Source: Iris pallida
Lineage: Eukaryota; Streptophyta; Magnoliopsida; Asparagales; Iridaceae
NCBI GenBank assembly: GCA_029216955.1
Contig: JANAVB010003999.1
Span: forward strand, 4,547,572-4,611,571
DNA: 64,000 nucleotides
Direction of reading: 5' to 3'
A program made the position numbers and the translations under genes. This document shows, one piece after another, positions 11,001-19,920 of the stretch. The notes under the pieces are model-generated. The model saw only the letters and a list, made by a program, of their open reading frames with translations, searched no databases and was not told the DNA's origin. Numbering within the stretch: the first letter of the stretch is position 1; every line of letters starts with the position of its first letter.

Positions 11001-11424
11001 TTCCCTGGTCTACGGGAGCGAAGCGGTACTGCCTCTCGAGATCCAGATCCCCTCACTCCGAGTAGCAATCACAAACAAACTCACAGAAGAAGACAATCAA
11101 CGTCGTCGTCTGCGGGAACTGGAGGCACTTGACGAAAAGCGTCTCCTAGCTCAACAACGCATCGAACTTTACCAAGCCCGTATATCACAGGCTTTCAACA
11201 AGAAGGTCAAGCAAAGAACTTTCCAAGTTGGCGACCTGGTTTTAGCAGTCAGAAGGCCAATGGTGTTAACTCACAAGACACCAGGGAAGTTCGAGCCCAA
11301 ATGGGAAGGACCCTTCATCATTGAGACGGTATACTCAAACGGTGCTTACCGCCTCGCCAAACCCAATGGGGACTTGTTCATGATGCCCATCAATGGCAAG
11401 TTCCTAAAGAAGTACTATTCTTGA
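8059..11424 (+). CDS. pol: Element 1 pol: reverse transcriptase, RNase H, second RNase H, integrase
   Basis: The frame is open from 8059. There is no convincing own start, and entry is probably by polyprotein processing. Counting residues from 8167: RT with YVDD at 200-203 and fingers/palm motifs KIRVCIDFRDLN and FGLKNAGATYQ; a Gypsy RNase H at about 340-470; then a second RNase H at about 495-625 with the full D499-E542-D566-D616 set. The second RNase H is the hallmark of the Tat branch. The integrase has a zinc-binding region with CHAC at 771-774 and a D803-D864-E900 triad with 35 residues between D864 and E900. The C-terminus ends FLKKYY with no chromodomain. No stop interrupts it, so it may be catalytically competent. 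The YSGYNQ variant and LKDEFPLP suggest minor drift. Confidence 0.93.
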   Translation, partial: QWESRFELREPPTEDEVEQIDLGDGSSSKPIFISKSLEGEDRESLVQLAKEYIDVFAWSYEDMPGLDPQIVMHRLNILPDAKPTKQQQRRFRPDIMNAIDQEVDKLLTSGFIREEQHPDWVANVVPVTKKNGKIRVCIDFRDLNSACLKDEFPLPITDVMIDNTCGFERMSFMEGYSGYNQIKTFPDDAKHTSFRTPKGVFCYTVMPFGLKNAGATYQRAMSTIFRQHLRKTVECYVDDIAVKSRLKRDHLQDLRTVFDLMRAHQLKMNPAKSFLEVSSDKFLGFVITAKGIHVDPEKTKAILNMDPPKNLRELRGLQGRLAYNRRFIANLSGKCQPFTQLMKKGVSYVWTEECQKAFDDIKAYLTSPPVLVAPVAGKPFLLYVRPMDHSLGALLAQNSDAGYEQAIYYLSRTLIGAEHRYNSVEKECLALVFAIQKTRHYVSGQTIHIISRVNPLRVLMTKPGSLNSRLATWAILLTPYNMVFVPQKAVKGQALADFLAAHPITESSKLYEDIPDEVQESNVTEGSPVWRMFFDGASRTGPNGQIIAGVGVVLVSPDQLVIQRAYSLSKPCSNNVAEYNALVMGLQLAQQLGVDHLEAYGDSKLVVNQIRRQYEVRHEDLIPYHEVALNIISTFTGFFIEHVPRLQNLETDALAGLAASLAAPLGTQHYVTVTGRDLIYPRNNLCLQMAHAVPTNIDVNIRDWRFPFIDFAVYGILPEDPKEAVSVRRRSLRFYYDTATNMLYRRSFDGHLLRCLSNEEATEALQEAHDGTCGAHQPGPKLQDRLRRMGYYWPTMAADAVEYVKKCHACQLHADFIYTPSEPLHPTVASWPFEAWGMDIVGLITPPSSRGHPFILAITDYFSKWAEAVPLTEVKSPRVVSFIKHHVIYRFGVPRRIIHDNGPQFISHIFSRFCDKNRIQNVASTAYNPAANGLAEAFNKTIVRLLKKVVSSNKRDWDEKLGECLWAYRTTVRTPTGNTPFSLVYGSEAVLPLEIQIPSLRVAITNKLTEEDNQRRRLRELEALDEKRLLAQQRIELYQARISQAFNKKVKQRTFQVGDLVLAVRRPMVLTHKTPGKFEPKWEGPFIIETVYSNGAYRLAKPNGDLFMMPINGKFLKKYYS

Positions 11425-11840
11425 CATCCTCCAAGACATGTATTTCCCTAAACAACCTTTTTTCACAAAATCAAACGCTTCCGGAACCCAGCTGTTCCGT
11501 GGCATCCTTCCGTAGAAAGATAACCACGTCCATATTACCTCTGAGTTGTCTCTTTACATCCTACAAAGCGCAATCTTACACTTCGTGAGCTTACGCTATC
11601 CTTCATGTTTACCACGTCCACATTACCTCTGAGTAAACATCCCGTACAAACAACCCCTGCGTTGTTGTACATTGATCGCAGAACTTCCATGTCCACATCA
11701 CCTCTGAGTTGTTCAGCGTATCCTCCAGGATCATTCCTACCACGTCCATAAATACCTCTGAGTAGGAAGATTCTATCATTTGAACCTAATGATTGCCATG
11801 TCCACATTACCTCTGAGCAAACATGTTGGTTCCTTCAAAC
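11425..11840 (+). repeat. Post-pol spacer of element 1 with five TTACCTCTGAG-type repeats
   Basis: No gene is visible. Five copies of a motif like CCACGTCCACATTACCTCTG lie at about 11524, 11612, 11689, 11740 and 11798, spaced 50-90 bp. Each is followed by a different short sequence. The same motif family occurs in the matching spacer of element 2. Confidence 0.7.
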
Positions 11841-11883
11841 TTATTATCTGTACCTAAAAACCAAGGTGCGCAAAAGATAATAG
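11841..11883. ncRNA. Conserved two-stem hairpin, element 1 copy
   Basis: The outer arms TTATTATC (11841-11848) and GATAATAG (11876-11883) pair over 8 bp. The inner arms GTACC and GGTGC also pair. It is followed by GTCCACA. Three related copies in element 2 have the same 42-43-nt length and one compensatory change. It sits between convergent pol and the antisense gene. A role in 3'-end formation or RNA structure is inference. Confidence 0.5.
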
Positions 11884-12033
11884 GTCCACATAAATCATCA
11901 AGTTCATGAGATCAAAAATGAACACATCACAAAAAAAAAGATAGTGTATTTCTTTATTTTTCAAAAAAAGGAGAGTACAGAAATACGCTATTTCCCCAGC
12001 AAGAGTTGCAAAAACACATAAAAAGAAGAGAAA

Positions 12034-13416
12034 CTACAGTCCCCGATCCTCTCCAGGGTGGGCCAGGACACGATCAGCTTCTAGTTGAAGTTGGGCCCGC
12101 TGGTCTTCAAGACGGCGCATCTGAGCATCAACCTCTACGATGTTAGCGTCCACCGCAGCCCGCTTCTCCGTCGTCTTCTCCATAGATTGAGACAACTGCT
12201 CCGCCGCAGCCTCAGTCCCAGCCACTTCACGCTCCCAACTGCTCACATCGGCCCGATGGGAAGCCTCGATTTCAGCAATCAACTTCCCTATCTCTGCTTC
12301 TATCAAGACAGAGAGGTCATAACGTTGGATGCGCTGCAGTTCCGCGAGCCGCTCGTCCAGCTCAATCACCGAAACCTCCAGAATTTCGGCCATATGGTCA
12401 TGGCCTTGGTGAACGCGGATCAGCTCGATACAAGGCATTGCCAAAGCTTTTGCTGTCGCAAAGCTCCCCTTGCCATCCATCACTGCAGATACACCTTTCT
12501 CCAGCATTTTGTACACTCCCTCGACGAGGAACTTCACATACTCGTCGGCATCCGCCAGCACCTGCGGCGTCATGGCAGGAGTTGGGGGAGCTACTACAAT
12601 CTGCGAACCGGAGGAAGATCCGCCAACCTCGATCTGAGAGGTTTGAACCTCGGCAGCAATAGACTCTTCATCAACAGGGGCCAGAATGCTAGCCCGAGGA
12701 GCCGAAGGAACAGAAGGAGCCGGCACATGTGTCGTGATAGTACCCCAAGTGGAAGGAGCAACAGAGGGTTCCATATCCTTACCCTTCTCAAGCCCGGAGA
12801 AATCACCGACGTCAACGGCCACCTCTTCTACCCCCGACGTTCTATCAGCATCAGCTACCTCCCCCGGCAAAACGGGAAGATCAACATTTATCTCCTGGCC
12901 AGCCCCGGGAGACAAGACCGACAGAAGGGTCTCATCCTTCTCAAGTCCCTCTACAAGGACAGAATCTGTCGCTACCGCCTGATCAGTAGCCATCTCTATG
13001 TCCATGGTTGAAGCCAAGGAAGGATTTGGCAATGATTCAGCCGACCTCCCTTCATCATGACCAGGAGGGGAATCAACCCTCTCCTCTATCCTCACTGCTT
13101 CTGCTGCCCCCGCAACGGACCCTTGCAACGCTGGAGGGACGTCACCAGAAGGCGACGAACTCCAATCCACTTCATCATCAGGATACCTCGAGTCTGTAGG
13201 ACCCTCAGCGTCCAAGGCCTCCACGGCAGATGGTACTATCCCAGAAGTTGTTGCGACTTCAAAGTCAGGAGATACTAAAACCTCCGCGGGAACATCTTCG
13301 GGACCCTCCTCCACAGGAGACATCATCATTGGTGGAATGCGCTCCTCAGAAGAGCCTGCCACCTCCTTCGGCTTACTGGTGCCCGGTTTTGAAGCACGAG
13401 ACTTCTTCTTCAATCC
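12034..13416 (-). pseudogene. Element 1 antisense gene, last exon (coiled-coil C-terminal part)
   Basis: The antisense frame is open from the splice acceptor (TAG ending at 13417) to the stop at 12034, about 460 codons. It begins with a lysine-rich stretch GLKKKSR that could be a nuclear signal. It continues as an acidic Ser/Pro/Glu/Val-rich region and ends in a heptad-like segment rich in E, A, L and Q (roughly the last 110 residues), probably coiled coil. The position matches the last exon of the element 2 antisense gene, but sequence identity is low. The exon itself is intact. I call it a pseudogene because the 5' half of the gene is deleted. Confidence 0.6.
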
Positions 13417-13482
13417 CTACAAGAAGAAAAACATAAGTCGCTACAATGACATAAAAAACTGGAATTATGAAGCACTCCTTAC
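13417..13482 (-). other. Intron of the element 1 antisense gene (66 bp)
   Basis: On the minus strand the donor reads CTGAG|GTAAGG and the acceptor CTTCTTGTAG|GGATTG. Splicing is phase 0 and keeps the frame open on both sides. Element 2 has an intron of the same phase at the homologous place (26321-26399), which argues that this is a real, conserved intron. Confidence 0.75.
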
Positions 13483-14319
13483 CTCAGCAGGAGCTGAGCC
13501 CGTTGGCGTTACAAGTGGCGCTTCCGTAATCTTCGAGGTCGACATCCTTCTCGACCTTTTCGGTACAGAAGAACCAGCTTCTGGGTCAGCCCGCCTTTTC
13601 CCGACAGACGGGTCTCTCACTGGTGCCACAGCAGCAGCCCGATACCCCGCCAATTCTGGTGGACGATATGACCGAGCTGCCACCAACATATTTGTTGTTG
13701 CCTCCAACTGGGTTCCAATGATGAAACTAGTCTCCCTGTCATAACCAGGAGACATAGTATTCATAGTGCAATACAGCTTGGCGGCCGGATATAAGATCGG
13801 CGGCCGAGGATTACGAACTGGTGTGGTAAACTTAACGCTAGTGCATCCAGCATTATAATACTGCCAGCCCCGGGCTCCATCCAGCAAACTCCCGATGAAG
13901 CCTAGACTGCTACTGGGATTCCGCAGCATTAGCTGAGTGTAGCCAAATTGACGAGCAAATCGGCTTGGCAAGTACAGTTCCAGATAACATCTGTTCTGAT
14001 TACGGTAGACCCGGTGCGAAGGTCGGATACTCTGCAACCAACGAAAACTCTATTTCGGCAAAGTAACCGCATCCTCGCCAGAATCAACCAAATCCTGGTC
14101 GGCCTCGAAATTCTTGAAGATCGTGCCAACCTTCACGATTTCCCACCCCTGAAGGAAGGACAAAATCCTCCTACAAACGGGGACGCCAGTGTAAGACCAC
14201 TTCCTCTTGTAGAAGCGGCGAATGAAGGCATCTCCTTCAACATGGTCCTCCTCAGGGCCAGGACTCATCACATTCGGATGATGTAAGATCAGCCACCCCA
14301 TAAGCGCCCTGACCTCCAT
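13483..14319 (-). pseudogene. Element 1 antisense gene, truncated PMD-like exon
   Basis: This matches only the C-terminal third of the PMD-like exon of element 2. Shared motifs include GWLILHH (about 14295-14275), VCRRIL, RPSHRVYRN and the strongly conserved LPSRFARQFGY (about 13981-13940). One in-frame TAG occurs at 14050-14052. Upstream homology stops at about 14319, directly against the polypurine-tract region. About 600 codons, the first exon and the promoter seen in element 2 are missing. That junction looks like an internal deletion. It is unlikely to make a full protein. Confidence 0.7.
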
Positions 14320-14365
14320 GCTTCTTATTCAAAGTATTCGAAAACTTATTCAAAAGTTTTGAAAA

Positions 14366-14380
14366 CTTTGAAGGGGGTCT
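14366..14380 (+). other. Polypurine tract of element 1
   Basis: The purine-rich run TTTGAAGGGGGTCT ends one base before the 3' LTR. Element 2 has GAAGGGGGTCC at the same place. This is the expected plus-strand primer. Confidence 0.85.
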
Positions 14381-16527
14381 TGTAGAAGCATGGAATTTCA
14401 TAACCAGAAAGCCCATGCGCCAGACACTACATGCGCTAGCACTCAGACGAAGAACTTCACAGCAAAGTCAATAAGTATAGACATTTGAAGAAGGACTTTT
14501 TATTATATATATAAAAGTCTATTACATGTCTAGAAAAGGTTGTACAAAGGAGAATTTCTACAAAGGAAAGATCCTAAGTCTACAGCCAGCGGCCACCATG
14601 CGCCTTCAGATAAGCGCAGCGGCCACCATGCGCCTTCAGATAAGCGCAGCGGCCACCATGTGTCTCCAGATAGGCGCAGCATCACTATGCGCCTCCATCC
14701 AGGCGCTTTCCGCCATCTCTTCAGCAGCTCAGTTATGTGCATCCAGTCCAGCTATGTGCATCCCTTTAGCCAAATTCTTCCAGCCAGGCTCACCTGGCCG
14801 AGCAGAGCCCAGTTATGTGCCGCTCTTCCAGCCAGGCTCACCTGATAAGTGCTTCGCCAAGCAAAGCATTTAACCCTCTGGCTGGAACCAAGGAAGAGAA
14901 GAGCACCGCAAATGTTGTGGCCAGGGGAGGCTTCGAAAGAGCCTCCAAAGCCGAAGGAAGACCGTGATCGAAACCGCGGCTAAAGCCTAGCACCGCCATT
15001 CCGATCTACGGCTCTTCCGGAATAACGGGGACAAGGCCCGAGCATCCCTATCTTTGGATGCAACAGGCACCTTCCGCCTGCCTCGGAAGCCCTCGACTCC
15101 GTCTTTTGGATGTAACAGTCACCTTCAAGTGCATCGAAGACAACACAGCGTCTCATCTTCACCCTCGGGAGCACTTCGTCAACAGAATGCACCCGCATGT
15201 TCAAGTTCATATTGGAAGTACGTGAGGGAATGAGAAGCAAATCTTCTCTCTATGCCACTATTTATAGGCCGGGCAGATCAAACCCATGCGCCAAGTGGAT
15301 GACCCTCCGAATTCCGTGCGATAAATTTACATTAAATGGATGAACCGGACGCCTCGAATTCAGCCAAACGGCTATTTATAGCACTCGAAGAGCGAGACAG
15401 CCGCATCATTAAAAGACATGTCCGATGCGCCAGCAGCGCATCACACGGACGCACCCTTCGGCATCAGGCGCATCACACAGATACGCCCTACAGTACTCGG
15501 CGCATTACAGAGGGTGCGCCCCCACACATCTCCATACCGAGTGGAACGCCAACCGACGCGCCCACTCAGCTGTCCATGGAACGTCACCAACATTAAATGC
15601 TGAACTGACAGAGTTGGCAGCACGCCTCCCAAAGTCTGAACAGTCGACAGCTTTTTCAGAAAACGAAGCGTCGACAACATCAGCATCATCATGACTTTAT
15701 TTCGACGGCTACTGCCACGTGGCCACTCCACCATCAGCATGCGCCTCTACGGACATGCGTCCAAATCAGTATGCGCCTCAAAAGCCATGCACCTTAGACT
15801 GCTCTCTGATCCCGAAAGACAGAAGGAAAGTCGCCTGCATGTGCCTCAAAAGCCATGCGCCCCAAATGGTTTGTAACTCCTAAAGGTTATGAGCCGCAGC
15901 CTCCTCCTGCGCCCAATCCAAGGCGCAGCTCACCAGATCACTTCTCTCCACCAAATCCGAGATCTTCGAACCATGAGTCGACGACACGTGTCTTTTGACT
16001 CAACTCATCCAAGATTTCAGCAACGGAAAGATCTTCTCTCTGCTACGTGCCGGCTCACAACAGTAGTATGAAGAGTTCTCCCCCTCGATCAGGGCGCAGC
16101 ATCCGTGCGCCTCCATCAGCGACCTCCACGTGGTATCCCCACACCGGCGCATCCTGCATGCGCGCATGAGCAGCCAGCCTACAAAACTATCAATAGAAGG
16201 ATCATCTCCTTCACACACAGACAGAGACTCAGACGGAGACTCAGAACAGAAGACTCACAACACAGAGAGAATCACCGAGAGGCAGTTCTAGACACTCAAC
16301 GTCTTCCTCCTCTCAGCAAGCTCCAGCACCCAGAGCAATCAACACCTTCAGAGAACCGATAACCGTCGTCAGCCGGTCAACGGAGTCAACGCATTACCAC
16401 TCGCTCCATTGGCACTAAGGACCCAGCTTAAACAAAAGTATACTCCTAGGACTACATCTAAGTCCTATATTGTATCACTGTTCTGTTTGTATTAAGATTT
16501 CAATCAAAACAATTTTAATGGCAAACA
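14381..16527 (+). repeat. 3' LTR of element 1
   Basis: The length equals that of the 5' LTR and my visual alignment found no indels, with about 47 substitutions. The sequence after it (GATAGCAATCAAGG) has no primer-binding site and resumes the element 2 gag frame. This LTR therefore ends element 1 and does not begin element 2. Confidence 0.95.
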
Positions 16528-16532
16528 GATAG
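16528..16532 (+). repeat. Target-site duplication GATAG, right copy (element 1)
   Basis: This is identical to 659-663. Removing element 1 and one copy restores a continuous gag frame in element 2. Confidence 0.93.
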
Positions 16533-19500
16533 CAATCAAGGCAGTTCCAGCGATCGCCAGCGCATCGACACGTTGGAGGCTATATTACATGCCTTGGTCA
16601 AGTCTGTAGACAAGATCAAAGCGGCACTTCCTACTCTGCAGGGAGTGACACCTGGCCAGACAAGCGTGGGTCCCGCAATCAACGTAGATTCAAATTCAGC
16701 GGCGCCAAACCAGGGCAATAATCCTCCCGAGATAACGGCCCCTACCGCGGCAGATGAGGCCCGAGAAGTAAGAAGAGAGGTTCAGGAGCTCCGAGCAATG
16801 TTCCACGCCCGAGAAAACTCTCAAGACCTCAGAATACGGCAACCATATCCTGCTGAATGGAGGGATGTTCCCTTTCCGCCAAGATATAAGCCGTTCAATA
16901 TCAACCCATATGATGGCAAGACTTCAGCAAGTCGATATATCACTTACTTTGAGGTCACTACTGACCATCTGCCCCATGATGACGCTATCCTCACGCGGTT
17001 ATTCATTGGGGCATTGGAAGGAGTCGCCTTCGATTGGTACCGTAACCTGCCAGACAATTGCATCCACTCCTTCGCTGGCTTCAAGCGCTTGTTCTTGGAG
17101 AGGTTCTATGAGGTAGGGCAGGACGTTACGTTGTCTACCCTCATGGACGTCGTTCAAGGAGAGAAAGAACTGACGAGAAATTACATTGAGCGGTTTCGTC
17201 AAACCGCAATGAAGTTACCATATGGCAACCCGGACTCTTCTTTGATTGAAATTTGCCAAAAGAGACTACTTCCAACAATTAGTCTCTGGATGGGCGAAAG
17301 TCAGTTCAAGGATTGGAAGGCTTTTATCATCAGTGCTACAAGTGCTGAAGAACGATTGAAGAAGGCTCGCCAACTGGGGTTGCATATCTCAGAGGGAGAG
17401 AACAAGAGCAAGCGTCCCAACACCAGCAACGACAATGGGGGTAGCCCCTCCAACAACCGGGACAACAAAGGCAAGCAGGCTATGGTGACCGATACAGCCC
17501 AGAAGCCCGAGCCACAGCCAGCAGACAAACAATGGCCTCAAATCACTTATTCCTTTGAAGACGGCCACGTCAAGCCTATTTTGGACATGCTTATACAAGG
17601 AGATAGGATTCAGCTTCCTCCACCAAGACGGAAGCCTCGGCCGGCTGATCTGGAGAACCCAAAGTTCTGCCATTACCATCGCTACGTCCACCATGCGACA
17701 CACGACTGCTACCAACTGAAACGGTATATCCAAAACCTCATCGATTCGAACGCCCTGGCCATCGATTTCGAAGAGGTAACCGTGGCAGCCAACATGGTGT
17801 CCGTACAATTCGGCAGCTTCCCTCCAACGGAGACTCAGAACGGGGTTATACCTATCCCTCTGGCAATAATGGAAATTGCTAATCTGCCGCCTGCTCGCGA
17901 TCAAGCCGCTGGTCTAACACCCCTCACCATATCACGAGGGGAAATCATGTGGGTCCATCCGGACCTAGTCTACGAGGTAACTCAGCCCTCTCCACCTTCT
18001 AAAAGGAAAAGTAAAAAAGTCAGATCCTGCCGTACTGCCTCGGCGGAAGAAGAGGAAGTCCTTGCCGTCACTACTCGATCCGAAACACAAGCCCAACCGG
18101 TGACCGAAAGCGCGACTGATGATCATCCACCCACTACCAATGATGCTCCGGGACCGGCTCAGCCTTTGACGACCGACAAACCTAGGCCGAAGGAGACTCG
18201 CTTCGACAAGTCCCTCCGGAAGGAGACACCTCAGGGGCTGGAGAGGCCCTACAACTTTGACATCTTAGCGCAATTAGCTAACACCCCAGCCAAATTGTCC
18301 TTATATGAACTCCTCAGGCTCTCAAAGGATGTCCGCACGGCTTTAAGTGAGGCACTCCAAAATGCCGACGCATACTTGGCTCGGGTCAACCTCACGGGAG
18401 ATAACCAACCTGTAGAGCTCCAAGATAGTGCGTATGCGGGAGCAATACCCAATATCATCTTCTCTCCGCAAGATATGCTCATCAAAACTAACCTGCATGA
18501 TCGCCCGCTATACTACACTGGATACATCGGCGACGTAAAGGTGGACCAAATGCACATTGATCCTGGGTCCTCTATAAGTATCATTCCGAAAGGTCTGCTA
18601 CATCATCTTCGTATCCCGATGTATCGCCTGACACCTACAAGCACCGCCATTAGCGGTTTCAATTCGGGCAGGAGCTACCCAATAGGGAAGATCCGTTTGA
18701 AGTGTCAGATCGGCGATCTCCAATCAGAAGTCACCTGTTATGTCATAGATGCCGACACTTCTTACAATATCCTTCTGGGACAGCCTTGGATACACGATTA
18801 TATGATCGTGCCTTCCACACTACACCAGTGCTTCAAATATGTCGATAAGCACGGCTTCGTGAGGACAGAGTTTGTCGATATCGATCCCTTCAAGGGGGTC
18901 GAATCTTATTACTCAGACTCCTGTCTATACGAAAAATCGAAGAAGTATCTGGTCGAAGAAGATGTGCAAACTCACAACAAGACGGCTACAGGATCAGAAG
19001 AACCTCTAACGATCCACCTTCAGGCCCACAAACCGGGCAATTTTGCACCCCTTACGGCCACTCTGCGTAAGGACGCAATCAGTCTCTCCGCACAAGAAGA
19101 ACAGATGAGAATCCGGCTGCCAAAGTCCGGCCAAGCACTGAGACCCATAACAGCGCCACTTACCATCAGACTACCGAGAGTCGGTCAGCTCCAAACGGAG
19201 AAGCCCAATCCCTCCGACAGACCGCTCACAATACGCCTTCCCAAGAAGGTTCTTTACCCCGATGCGAGGTCTGACACTTCTAGCGAACCAGCCACCCCTC
19301 GCCTCACATCAAGTACCAAACTGGGGGTTGCTAGTTTACCAACAACTCTACGATCTGCTCCGCCAGTTGAGCCTCTGAAGATCAAGCTGACTAGGTCGTC
19401 CTCCCAGTCTTCATTTATACAGGGGGTGGCCAAAGAAGAACCAGAATTGGCCAAGTATGTGGCTGCCCACTCCGATACCCCCTCCGCAGCTGATGTAATC

Positions 19501-19920
19501 CCTCTAGAAAAGATACCTTACTTCATCAATAAAGGGTTATCTTTGAACTACACCGAGCTCAATAAGCTATGTACAATATACGCTATGGAACACGGTATAG
19601 GCACTCACCTACATACACAGGTGACAAATGTGTACACCGCCATCCGACTTACTCCAGTAGAAGACACTTACCGAATAGTCGAGGGAGGGGACCACCCGAT
19701 CATCTTCGGCCGGACGAACAACCCACATCTTCCCGCTATGGAAGAAGTCGACTTCGGGTCAGATGCCGGAAGACTGCCTCTGTATCTCTATAGCCCTCAA
19801 TCCAAATATCTCATGCAGAAACAGGGGTATGATCTAGAGACAATGCCAGGACTGAACTACGGCACTGGACGACGATTACCTTTGAAGACGCCAGCCCCGG
19901 CGGGAAAACCACGAAACTAA
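16533..19920 (+). CDS. gag: Element 2 gag-protease fusion, resumed after element 1
   Basis: The frame is open from the insertion site to TAA 19918-19920. The capsid region lies at about 16840-17370 (motifs QPYPAEW, NPYDGK, GVAFDWY, RFRQTA). The zinc-binding motif CHYHRYVHHATHDC lies near 17668-17709. The protease has IDPGSS at 18556-18573 and NILLGQPW near 18769. A linker with repeated APLTIRLP-type units (about 19000-19250) and a G-patch-like segment (GYDLE, GLNYGTGR, about 19828-19872) follow. Unlike element 1, no stop separates gag from protease, which supports a single polyprotein. The final TAA falls where element 1 has a Tyr codon (motif DYYNRT), so it is a mutation. Confidence 0.88.

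Larger units (their letters stand above)
664..16527 (+). mobile_element. Element 1: complete Tat-like Ty3/Gypsy LTR retrotransposon (15.9 kb)
   Basis: Two 2147-bp direct LTRs (664-2810 and 14381-16527), starting TGTAGAAGC and ending GGCAAACA, are flanked by the duplication GATAG. Inside, in order, are a primer site, a long gag with an N-terminal extension, protease, an RT-RNase H-aRNase H-integrase frame, a repeat/hairpin spacer, a truncated antisense PMD-like gene and a polypurine tract. By eye the LTRs differ at about 47 positions with no indels. Most differences are C/T or G/A, as expected from decay of methylated DNA. The pol frame is open over more than 1100 codons, but the gag extension has three in-frame stops and a fourth separates gag from protease. 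Confidence 0.95.

Noticed and set aside
14381..16527. 3' LTR of element 1 read as the 5' LTR of element 2
   Set aside because: No primer-binding site follows it. The GATAG duplication and continuous gag phase show it only ends element 1.
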